Positions 37,073-48,400 of a stretch of DNA of 64,000 bases are shown here, one piece after another. The position numbers and the translations under genes were made by a program. Location of the stretch: contig JANATF010000001.1 in the NCBI GenBank assembly GCA_029449245.1, positions 2,480,001 to 2,544,000 on the forward strand. The letters run 5' to 3'. The notes under the pieces are model-generated. The model did no database searches and was not told where the DNA came from. It was given only the letters and a program-made list of their open reading frames with translations. Source of the stretch: Mortierella alpina (Eukaryota > Mortierellomycota > Mortierellomycetes > Mortierellales > Mortierellaceae). How positions within the stretch are numbered: position 1 is the stretch's first letter; every line of letters begins with the position of its first letter.

Positions 37073-38934
37073 GTCTTTGTTCGTGTAAGTGAGGATGTAC
37101 AGAGGGGAGAGGGTGTGAAGGAACGCTGCGGGGTGTGTGTGGAGAGAGAGATTGTAAAAAAAAATGCGCCGAGTGACGGGCACGTGCCGGAAGGGAGGTG
37201 GACGTGTGAGCTTTACTCTCATGCGGCCGCGCTGACAGCCGCGCTTAGAAGCAAGCCCTTGCAAAACTGGCGTGGACTTAGCTCAGCATTGGGACAGAGA
37301 AAGCAAAGAAAGGGAGTAAGTTTGCCTGACTGTCTTGTGTGAATCCATGGGTCTGACAGCGTGGTCAGTAAATAGGATGCTCATGGGCTTAGAGGACCCT
37401 TGCAGTTGTTCATGAAGTGGTCTAATACATCAGCGTGCCTCGAAGAACCCTTGCATACATTGTCTTCCTTTTTTTCGAGGGGAGGGGGCAAAGTGACAAA
37501 CAGCAAACTCTCTAGAACTCTGCAGAGGTCAATGAATGTGGAAAAAAAGGAGCGATACATGCTCCCAGGTCGAAGAAACTATGCTATATTGTGAGCGGCG
37601 TTGTTTGTCCATGCTAACTAACGTGCGGAGGCACGCTAAGGAATACAGAGGAACATGATTGCCTCCACATGCGATTGGTCTCTACTGGCTGCGGATGGAA
37701 AGATCGACTCGCATAACATGATTGTGATGGAGGCAACTTGGACGGCTGATGTAGTATAGCTTGCTCGCTTCGTAGGAAACGAGTCGACTTAGATGCGATT
37801 CCTGTACAGGTTCCTCTCGCATCCTGTAGGCGGACCCATTGTTCGCACGAACTGCTTGAGCCTTTGGCGGCACATCTTCTGGCTGTAACAGAACGGCGCT
37901 GAACCTCACGGCTGCCATGTAAAATGAGAAGGAACAATGCTAGTGCTTCGTGATGGGCCAGGGTCTACACTCCCAGGGCCACACATCGCGAGTACAGGGG
38001 CGCCTGCAGTCCCGGTGTATAAAGAAAGGAACGTGAGTAGGGGATGCAAGGCGACGCACGATAAGAGGAATGAGGATGGAAATGGGAGCGAGCGTGAGTG
38101 TGTGGTATAGAACGAGTGGTTGGGGAGCAGGCATCCAGAAGGCTAGCATGCATATACGATCGGCTTGATGCAAAATTTGTAGTCTCGGTTCTTGGGTACA
38201 TCCTCCTGCTCCTTGTCCTTCTCCCTTTTCTGATTTTGTTTTTCGTATTTTTTTTTCTCTTCTGCCCTCCTCGGCGAGTTCGTCCTTCGCCATAACACCA
38301 TAGGTCCCTGCTTTCCTATCGAAAGGTGCTGCCTCCGTCTCCTTCTTAAACATCCTCTGGCCTATTCTTTGTCGAGAAAAAAAAAAGAAACAAAAACTCT
38401 ATTGCTTTCAGTTCACAGCGACACACACCTACACACAAAAAAATGTAAAGTGCGTCCTCTCGCATTCCGTTCTCTGCATGCATTTGGTCCATTGCCATGG
38501 GCACACTGTCATTGCCCACAAGAGATGCAGCGCGTTGAATTGCTTTTGTGCCATGGCTTTTGGATTGCATTGGTCCAATTACATCTTCCCCGAAGCTGCG
38601 CTTGGTGTACAGAACCTTCTCTTTTCCAACGTGTGATACAACAGTCAGAAGCAACAACCCCCCGCGTCATGCACATACTGAAGACCCTCCCTTCCCACCC
38701 CTTTCAACGCCTAAGCTTGCTTATCGACAGGCGCATACAAGAAACGCACAGCGATGTGTGCATTGTTTTGCTCATGGATTAAGCCCTAACGACTCTCCTG
38801 CGATGCGTGATACACAGAAGCTTGCCGATTTCAATGCCGACGATCCGATCGACGCCATTCTAACACCGTCCTGTTCTAGATCTCTGCATCTCTCGTTCCT
38901 TCCCCCTGTTACGAAACCGCAAAAGAGAGAAAGA
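37073..38934. promoter_or_regulatory. Divergent intergenic region between ferredoxin and velvet genes
   Basis: Both flanking genes start outwards from this block. The segment at 38210-38260 is CT/T-rich on the + strand and may belong to the leader of the velvet gene. A 78-codon minus-strand frame at 37682-37918 has a mixed composition but no recognisable motif and no splice partners that I could support. Otherwise I see nothing in it. Confidence 0.4.
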
Positions 38935-41751
38935 ATGGATACGATCTATTTTCAGCCTTCTCGCGATCAGCACCAGAGCGAAGATAGCGACGACGATATC
39001 GAACCTAACGCACTGTGAGTTCTCTTTTCCATTTGCCGTGAATACACTGCGTCTCGACCATGCATGTGAGCACAATGAGCACACCACCACTGTAGCAATC
39101 ATTCATCCAGCTCACATTTAAAACGTCCATTCCATGGCCGCTTTAGATCCTACAGTCTAGAAGTCGTGCAGCAGCCTCAACGCGCAAGGATGTGCGGCTT
39201 TGGCGATAAGGTGAGAGGCACTCGTAACTCAGATACATCCAGTAGAACCTCAAGTATAAGGTGCTATGGAGCAGTTTCTCTCCGTATGCGTGAGCGCGTG
39301 CTTATGTGTCTATCAATAGCATGTGTGGCTCCGTGGAGAGCCACCGTCCTTTGGCAATGGCAGTGCAGGACCCTGATAGTCCGACATGGTCTCACGCAAA
39401 TTAATTCTGCAAGTCCAAGCGGCATTGGATTGAAACCCCTGTTTTCTCCTAACGACATTTTCATGCGGTATAGGATCGTCGAAATATCACACCGGCACCT
39501 GTTTTAAAACTTATTGCCAGGACACCCGATGGAAAAGTCGTCCCTGCCAGGTTCGTATCCATGTCGGTCTCTATAAGGGAGATGTAGAAGCAATAATTGC
39601 TATGGGCCCAAATATGGGCACTGATATGCTTTGGCAGATGGATGACAGAGAAGGGGCAATGACAGAGAGAGCATGCGCGAGTGATATAAGAAAAAAAAAA
39701 AAAAGAGAGGCGTGATAAAGAGCTGAGAGGCGCTTTGCAAACGTTCGACGAAGTACCAGAGCTTCTGTTTAGTCTCTAGTGGAGTGTAAGCGTAGGCTTT
39801 GCATGACGCTTTGTTCGAACCACATGAATGGCACCTACTCATTCTTTCATAGCCTCCCTTTGAGACTCACTTCATGTGGTCATCGCTGCACACTTACGGC
39901 GATGCAGGTGTACGTGCATCAGCTATATGCTCAATGACCTGTGCCAGAGTTTGTGCAGAGATCTTCACCCACAATTCACTTTTTGGCAGCAGCCATTTCT
40001 TCCGCGCGCCGGTCAGAGGTGAAATACGTAGAGCATCGATAGTAGTGTCGTGCCTCAATGTTGATCAAGCACTTGACCTTTGCGTCCAAGCGTTGCTTCC
40101 CTGCGGTTGATTTCAACCAGGAGAATGATTCCGCACATCTTTTTCAGCGGCGAATTGCGCTCCGTAAAGTGTCTGAACGACATTCCAGCCGCTGTTCCTG
40201 AAGAGGTCATTGCGGTGGCGGCGGCGCGTGCCTTTTCAGTGCTACACGAGAACGGGTGGTCCAAGTGTTCTGCGCTTTGTGTACATTTGGTATTGCTCGG
40301 AATGGATGAGCGCGACCGAGTTTTCGGTTTTCGCCCAAATTTCGCCCTAAATTTAACCGAAGCCTCGTCTCTCAACCTCCCTGCTTCGTTTCACGTTTTC
40401 ACGCCTTAATTCCAGCCCGATCCACCCTCGCCGAGTCGACTTCCGGCTGCCAAACAGCATTATGCGCTTCTAGGGAAAAATGGAGAAGGGGGGACATTTT
40501 TAACCTTAAGAGTTTTTTATCCTGCAGAAATTAAGCACTCTTTTGTTTGCACTGTTTAGGTTATTGAGCCGGCAAGCGTTCGTAGTCAATGCAGATCTCT
40601 GGCTAGAAGATGAGGTGACGGAAAGAAATCTTGTTTTGATCTCGTCCATTGCCTCAACGAAGCTGCCGAGTAGGCCTTACCACACTAGCACAACAGAGGG
40701 ACTTACTTCTTGGGGTAATGGCATGCCATGACGAGAAGGCTACACGGGGTCTGACTCTAATGGCCATCTTGTCCGCATTTCGGTTAATTTCTCAATAGTA
40801 CATTTGGCAGGCAAAGAGCTGACACATCCTTCTTTCAATCATTAGTAAGCAGATTCGACAGTGTCCCTCAAAATCAGCCGCGTCCAACTACAGCTCCATA
40901 TATACCAAACACTACCTTTCCTGTCCAGTCTTATTCTGAAGAGTCATCATCCTCAGGCGCTCAAGGTACTTCAGGCTCTCGTCAAAGCCGATCCGAAGGA
41001 TCTTCGCCTCCTCAATCCCACTTGGACACAGCAAGCAGAGGCACATTTTCAGAAAAGGCTAGTGCCCGAGCGTGCCGGGATCCACAAAGGGATCATGGAC
41101 CTGTGGACATCACACTTCCGGAATATGAGCAACAATCCAACCGCACGACTAAAAGCAACCAACCCACAATTGAGGAACTGGGTACTTTTGTGGAGGAAGA
41201 AATAGACTGGGACAATCTTTCGACACAAAACCTTGTCGGTCAAACCACTGTCGGCGGTCAGACCGCACCAGATCTGGATCACAAGACGTCACACATCTGG
41301 TTTGCGTTCAGTGTCCTGTCCATTCGGACTGAGGGGGTTTTCAAGTTGCGATTCTCGCTCTATGACCTGACGAGAATGAAAGGGTAAGAAGAGCACTGTC
41401 ATTTCGTTAATACGTAAAACCTTCATTGAGCTTTTCGCACTTGCCTTTTTGTAACATACAATGACTTTTTTTCAGAAACAAAGCGCCCGCTTTACACCAA
41501 GTGTTCTCGGATCCTATTCATGTACAGTCCCCAAAGAAGTTCCTTGGGACCTGTGGTAAGTAGAAATAGCATGCGGGCTAACTAACGTATTTTTCTCTGT
41601 GCTTACAACTCTAACATCCATCCTATTGTTACGTCTCTTCGTTTTGCCCCACGTTTTCGCTGGTGTAGATAATAACGAGATTGCGAACCATTTGAATAAG
41701 TACTCTATAAGAATTCCTTCCAGAAAGGACGAGAAGCCTTACAAGAGCTAG
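38935..41751 (+). CDS. velB: Velvet-family regulator, VelB-like
   Basis: Fungal developmental and secondary-metabolism regulator with a DNA-binding, dimerising velvet fold. Seven exons: 38935-39014, 39147-39210, 39474-39550, 40560-40714, 40846-41383, 41476-41555 and 41669-41751, giving 358 aa with all phases consistent. The N-half of the domain reads SYSLEVVQQPQRARMCGFGDK, DRRNITPAPVLKL and FVVNADLW…ERNLVL. The C-half reads HIWFAFSVLSIRTEGVFKLRFSLYDL, VFSDPIHVQSPKKFLGTC and an NHLNKYSIRIPSRK strand. The halves are separated by about 155 Ser/Gln/Pro-rich residues. A mid-domain insertion is a feature of VelB, hence the symbol, but VosA- or VelC-like assignments are not excluded. Intron 3 is 1009 nt (donor GTTCGT), much longer than the others. 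The stop is only 166 bp before the start of the next gene. Confidence 0.9.
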
Positions 41752-41917
41752 GCTTGAACATCGTTCAACATGGACACAGACCCAGGTCTACGATTAGAAT
41801 AAAGAAGTCTAAAATTCAAGGGACGCCTTCGAAGTCAGAAGTCACGTTCTGTTATTAGAGCCACTTCTTTTTTTTGACAGCCAGTCGCCGCACATCTTCA
41901 CATTCCTTACGCGAGCC

Positions 41918-44210
41918 ATGGACCCCAGCGAGACCACCGACAATGCCAGGAAAAACGAGCGCGAGGAGGAATCTTTCTCGGACGATGATGTAGCGGTGCA
42001 CTCGGTGCGGTTCAAGCGGAAAAAGGTCGACGGTACTGTGGCTAATGTCCATGCAGGCGCGGGAGCAGGAGCATCTGGACGAGGATCGGGCCTTTACCTG
42101 GACACCATTCAACGCTACATGCTGGACTTTGATTTCGAGAAGGTGTGCTCAGTCTCGTTGTCCAACTTGAACGTCTACGCGTGTCTGGTCTGCGGGAAAT
42201 ATTTCCAAGGTACTTTATGGGAGACTTGTGATAGTGAGGGGCATGAAAAGTATCTGTCCGGCTGACACTGGTGTTCCTTTGGTTTTATTCAAATTAGGAC
42301 GGGGGCCTTCGTCTCACGCTTACTTTCACAGTCTTCACGAGAATCACCATGTGTACATCAATCTCAACACGCTGAAGGTGTACGTTCTGCCGGATTCTTA
42401 CGAGGTGACGGACTCCTCCCTTGATGATATCAAAGTAAGATCACTTTCGTTGTAATATCTAAGGATTCGAAGGAGTGTCTGTAAGTCTTAACATTATTAT
42501 ATTGGAAAATGCAAACTTAGTATGTACTGGATCCACGGTTCACGATAGAGCAAGTAAAGATGCTTGACAAGAACTCTGGTCAATCCTTTGATCTTAATAG
42601 GAAGCCTTACCTGCCAGGTACGTTTGAATCTGGATCAATTGCTACAACTCCTTTCTTATATGTCATTTCTATGGTTTAGTAACGCATGAACTTATACACG
42701 TTCCTTCCACTTTGAAAAGGCTTCATTGGATTGAATAACATCAAAGCAAATGATTATGTCAACGTGGTCATACAGGTCCTGGCACACATTCCTCCCATCC
42801 GCAATTACTTCATGCTTCAAAACCTGGATAACAAGTCCGAGTTGGTCAAGAGATTCAGCACATTGGTCAGGAAGATCTGGAATCCAGCTGCATTCAAGGG
42901 ACAAGTGAGTCCTCATGAACTCTTGCAGGTTTGTTCGCGCGTGTACTTTTTTGCTGTCGTCTAGAGGTCGCACAACCGAGTGCTTGTACGCGCTAGACAA
43001 GTTGACTAATGTTTAGCATTTTTTATTGCACGCCTGTGTCTTTTGCAGGAAATCTCGAACGCCAGTAACCGAAAGTTCAAGCTGACGGAGCAGAGTGATC
43101 CATTGGCGTTTTTGTCATGGTTTCTCAACGCCTTGCATAAAGATCTTGGAGGTTCAAAGAAGAAAGACAGCAGTATCATTTATTCGACGTTCCAGGGCGA
43201 AGTTTCGATCGAGAGCCAGCCCATCGACGCCAAGGCAGCAAAAGGCGCAGACCTGGCGTTTGACAGCAATAACGGTAACTGAGCATAATGTCATATTCCA
43301 CTGTGAAATAGCAACGTGCCGCATTGCTAACTAAGCCCTGTTATGTTTTCTGCTCTTGCCGATCCGTCTCTAGCTGTCGTCAAGACCAAGTCGCCATTTC
43401 TTTTCTTGGCGCTGGAGTTACCTCCGCCACCACTTTTCCACGACGAGCTCGAAAAGAATATTATTCCTCAGGTCCCGTTAACAACCATTCTTGCCAAATA
43501 TGATGGCTGGACTCTTCAGGTATGTCCATCTACGGAGCTGACACTGCAGGGCCAGTGAGCTTATCGAGAAACCTCCTGTGTTCTGACTTTTAAGTTTTTT
43601 GGCATGAATAGGAGAGTGTGACCGACCTGAAGAGGTTCCAAATAACCAGGCTGCCCAACTATATCATCCTTCATATCAAACGCTTCTCCAAAAATAACTT
43701 TGTGGAGGAGAAGAATCCCACGATTGTCACTTTCCCGATCAAGAACCTTAGCATGGCTGAATGTAAGTTTTTATTTAATCTTGCCTTTCCTAGTATCATC
43801 TGTGGGTCTGTGCCTCGCTGGCTGATTGCAATTTGACTTATATCTAACTTCCGCTGTTCTTGTAGTCGTCTCTGATACCGATAAGGAACAGGTGCTCGGA
43901 TTACACTATGACCTTTTGGCGAATATTACCCACGAGGGAGACCCTGCCACTTCTGACCCAACGAGCTACAAAGTCCATCTCCAGCACCGTGCCAAGGAGC
44001 AGTGGTATCAAATCCAGGATCTTTTTGTGGAGGAGATCAACGCTCAAATGATCTTTTTGTCAGAATCATACATTCAAGTAAGTCTGCGCTATGCCTTGCC
44101 TCATTTTTGTTTGTTGATTACGATCATAAGTCTCTCCCGAAGATGGAGGTGCTAGAACTAATACATGCGTTTTACCTCCTTAGGTCTGGGAACGAAAGAC
44201 GACAGTTTAA
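41918..44210 (+). CDS. SAD1: U4/U6.U5 tri-snRNP protein SAD1/USP39 (inactive ubiquitin protease homologue)
   Basis: Splicing factor needed for tri-snRNP assembly or stability. Nine exons: 41918-42209, 42298-42434, 42521-42617, 42720-42928, 43049-43274, 43374-43519, 43612-43762, 43866-44077 and 44184-44210, giving 498 aa, close to human and yeast orthologues minus their RS region. Residues ~75-145 form a ZnF-UBP domain (CSVSLSNLNVYACLVCGKYFQ, GRGPSSHAYFHSLHENHHVYINL). The protease-like domain begins at GFIGLNNIKANDYVNVV (176-192). In active USPs the NTC motif provides the catalytic Cys; here the position is NDY (Asp187), as in USP39/SAD1, so no deubiquitinase activity is expected. C-terminal YIILHIKRFSKNNFVEEKNPT and WYQIQDLFVEEI also match. 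The last exon encodes only eight residues. Confidence 0.96.
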
Positions 44211-45475
44211 TTCCTCTGCTTGGAGTGAGTATGGGATGCGCAATAAAAGCACAACCACACAATCACACACTCCCATCCACACAATAACACCCACGACACG
44301 AACTACTCGGTTGCCAAGCCATAGTAGTCTTGCCTTGTATCCGTTTAGGTTTGCTTGTAGCTGTTGATAAGCAGCAGCGTGCTTCGAAACGTAGAGCTGG
44401 TTTGAGGGGTGATGTCTTCTGACGACTCACCGCACCGCCTTGATGCTTGAAATAGGGAGGACAAAGAACCTTTAAGTTTTTTCGGGAGATCAAAAGAATG
44501 GAGTTTTCAGGAGCTATCCCAAGGAACTCGACACGCATCGACGACAATGAGGACAGTGAGAATCATTAGGATGATTAGGACGCTTGATAAAAGGGACAAA
44601 GTGTCTCTTTACAAAAGAAGGGGTGCGATCGAAGGCTCACTGTGCAGGTGAAGATGAAAGGCAACAAGAGAAGAGCCATCCGACATTTGGGCTGTGTTTA
44701 CGCTTGTAGTCTATCATGGATCCTTTGGAGGAGGAGGAGGAGGAGGAGGGGAAGGAGGGGAGGAAGCATGGGTGAGCAATGCGTGTCAAAAATTGCACCC
44801 TTGCACACAGTGTCACAGTGTACCTCTTTGGTAAGACAGTGGTGGGGCTGCTGGCGAATCAGAAGCGGTGTCCCACGATAAGGCTTCCTTTTAAAACACG
44901 GGAGCCGGTGGGCAGGGTGCTCTCTGTTCGTTGTTGGCTGGGCTACTCGGAATGCTTGTCTAATCAACATTCAAGGCATTCTCAACAGGATTTTCGCTTG
45001 CGATTCGCAGCCACAGGCCGAGAGATGGATTGTCGACCGTGTGCATAAAAAGCACAAGATCAAGCAAGGTGGCACTGCCTGTCCGCCTGCCCTCCTCCTC
45101 CTCATCTCATCCGTCCCATCCGTCCCATCCGTCTCTTGCCTCTCCTTCAGTCCTCCAGCCTGTGCTGTCCCGTTGAATCGTTGCCCATTGAGTTCCTGTT
45201 TTCTTGTTTTTTCCCTTCCTCATTAAAGTTGCCCCCCTCCCCTTGTCTTCCCTTCCTTTCCTTTCCTTTCCTGTCCTATCCCTCTTTTCTCTCTCTGTCT
45301 CTCTCTTTCTTTCTCTTCCTTCCCTCCTCCCCTTCGGCCCTTCTGTTCCTCTTCGGGAAGGGAAAAAAAGTGAAAGACAAAGAGAAAAAAAAAAGAGTTT
45401 CCGCTCTCATTGCACCTTTACCCCATAGCACGCTTTTCGTGTCTTGCTACGGAACTGGCTTTAGTCCTCGAGACC
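44211..45475. other. Intergenic: 3' flank of SAD1 and leader region of the SPT23/MGA2-like gene
   Basis: No coding frame supported. A (GGA)n run of about 8 units lies at 44727-44749. From about 45070 to 45350 the + strand is strongly CT-rich, including a run of CCTTT units (45253-45273), consistent with promoter and leader of the + strand gene starting at 45476. An A-rich patch (45360-45395) follows. Confidence 0.5.
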
Positions 45476-48400
45476 ATGCGGCACACCATCACGCCTCAGC
45501 ATTCGCAGCAGCAGCCGCTCCCAATGCACCAAATACCGAACTCTCAGAACCAGCTACAGTTTCAGTCCATTCCTCTTTCACACCAGGCACTCGCGCAGCA
45601 ACACCAGCTGCAGCAGCAGCAGGCCCTTATTTCTCAACAGCATAATCGAGACACGTCCGCATTTGCTTCACAGCAGATTCACCGCATGTCGGGACAATTC
45701 TTCAACCAGCCGCCCTATTCGACTGAAGTAGATCAGACGCAACTACTGATCCAGTCGCAGCATCAGCAACTACAGGAGCCAATGTACCTATCAGTGGTAC
45801 AACAACACCAGCAACAGCAACAGCAGCAGCAACAGCCACAACAGCAGCTACAGGAGTTACCCGCGGGGGCTATGCAAATCCAGCTGGGACAAAGAACACC
45901 AGTACAGCAACGCCAAACAACGCCCAGTAAACAAAAGTCCGCCTCCCACTATGGCCAGCGCTTCAATCCAATGTATCCCTCGCCAGAATCTTCGTCTACA
46001 ACGCCGGTGTTGTCGCACGCCTCGCTGAGTCCCCTGACGTCCTCCGCAGGGATTTCGCACGCGTCCACAGCATCCTCGGTATCACACTCGATCCCTGCCG
46101 ATTCTGCCGCGTCCATGACCAGCAGACAGGCATTGACACCGCAGGTATCGCCACACATGAATGCGGCCAGAGCCAACAATGACACACTGACTCCAGCCTG
46201 GTCACCAGCGTTCGCATCGACCAGCCCATCGTCTACGACTTCCATGCCGGCATATCTTGATAATTATGAGGTGAGTCGACTACTGTCTCTGGAAGTTCTG
46301 GATTTGTCTAAGCTATTACGAGAGATCGATGGCTCTTGTTGCCGGGTGCACGCGTGTCAGACAGTATGCTACACTTCAGGCAGTTTTAGCAGCCTTCCCT
46401 CCTTGCCCCCGGGAGGGGGGTTCGCTTCTGGCTCCTCTGCGCCTCGTAACGGCATTTCATATACAGCTCCGAGGAGAAACTGCTCAGGGCAGACGTGGTT
46501 ATGGCTGTTCCTGGGGTAGGGCGTCGTGCTCTCCTAGTGAAATATCGTTGGCCCTGTGCTGCTCCCTCCCCAAATCTCTTTAATTGGCTAGCCTGCCTTT
46601 GGTTGTTTGGAGTTTTGGTTTTATGGTCCTGCCACGTGACCACTAAATGATTCGCTTCGCCATAGACCCCATTGATGGTGTCTGGACCTAGCGCAGACCT
46701 GTCCACCTCCAACCCCTTGACAGCCAACAATCTGTATGCAAGGTCGCTGCATACGCCGTTTTATCACATGGACACGGCCATGGCTAATGGATCCCACTTT
46801 GGATATGCCTCCCAGGGGTCAAAGTACGTTGCTACGCAGACTGTTCAGTTTGTTGAGTAGAGTGTTAAACGAACCGATCCACTCATCGTAGGTCCTTTCT
46901 TTTATGTGTTATGTTTGCTGCTTAGTTCAATGCCGCTCCTGGGCACGGCCATGACCATCGCCCCAGGTGGCCCACTCGCCCAAGCACTCGCATTATCACA
47001 CTCGAATCTGCCTGCGTTCGACGTCAAGGCGTACACGTTCCGGAAGAAGCCAAGGCACTATGTGGCGGTCAAGCACAAGAACGCGCTACGAATTGAGCCC
47101 ATCATTTACCTCAAGACGAGCATCTTGGATGAACACCGACAGGTGGTTCGTAACTGGGATTACTTGCGATTTAAGCTGGACCGGTTTAGGGAAAACGCAC
47201 AACCGAAAAAGAAATTGAATGCTGAAGGTAAGAAAGGCGTCCTCTCCAGTTTTGCACACATGTATGAAGCTGAAAGGGTCTTGAGAACGATGCATACTTA
47301 TGTTGGCAAGTATGACCCGATTTAATCCGCTGAATGATAGAACTTCGGGGGGCAAGGATCTTGGATGTAGACATTGTCCTAGTGTCACCGAATAACCGCG
47401 ATCGTGTGATTGAGGACTCGTGTCCGGCTTGCGTGATGCGCATGGATGGCGAGAGAAGGGTAAGCGACAGTGCTAGTTGGAGGACTTTATGGGTGGTCTC
47501 GAATATGACCAGTTACATACAGCTCATATCATGTACATTTGGCCCTCATCTAGATCATGCAAGTGTTGGCCAAGAACTTCAAGCAAAGTCCCACGGGCGA
47601 GCCATTAATTGATGTCCGAAAGGGCCATGCGATTGTATGTATCAAACTGAACTGCTATTGTGATCATCACAATGAGCAAGAGGGCTTTGTAGTCCGCATG
47701 CAAACGTCGCCTGAAGTCGTTCGCATGGGTGGGTCTGTCAAGCTGAGAATCTGCTGCGAAGCGCGATCGAAATCCGGGCCTGGAGAGCAAGAGGCCGACG
47801 ACGAAGATGGACTGACAGACATCGATGCGCCAGTCTCGACAGGATCTCGGTCACCAGCGATGGCTGCCAACGAACAGATGCTGCAGAGTCCATCATTGAG
47901 CCATGAGAGCACTAGCAGTCCACTTGTCAAGAGTCACCAGCGCACGCCCTCGACCAACTCCAGCTCGATGGCCTCTCCGCGATCGGTGGACGAACGGGCT
48001 CTTCATCCGTCTGCAGTGGATATCATGAATCACAGGAATGGCGCTGGCATGAATCAAGCTGACGCGATGGGCCGACCAAGCGTGAATGGACGTGTCATTG
48101 CTCCCCCAAAGTTCCGTCAGATCTACCCTCTCACCCCAAGCGAAGGCACGGTTATGGGAGGCACCCGCATCACCATTCACGGTGCGCACTTTGACGTTTT
48201 GCAGAACCCGGTCGTCTATTTTGGAAAGGTCGCAGCAGAGCTGGTGACCATCTCTCACCACGATGTGATGGAGTGCACAACGCCTCCGGCGGAGAACTTG
48301 AAGCCTGGCATTGTTCCAGTACATATTGTCTCCTCGGCATTTCCTCTTGGCGCAGAGACCGATAGCGTCGATTTTATGTACATGGCCCCACCGGATTATG

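Noticed and set aside
43049-43760. Active ubiquitin-specific protease
   Set aside because: The catalytic Cys position is Asp187 and the flanking motif is that of USP39/SAD1, so this is the known inactive splicing paralogue and not a deubiquitinase or a damaged gene.
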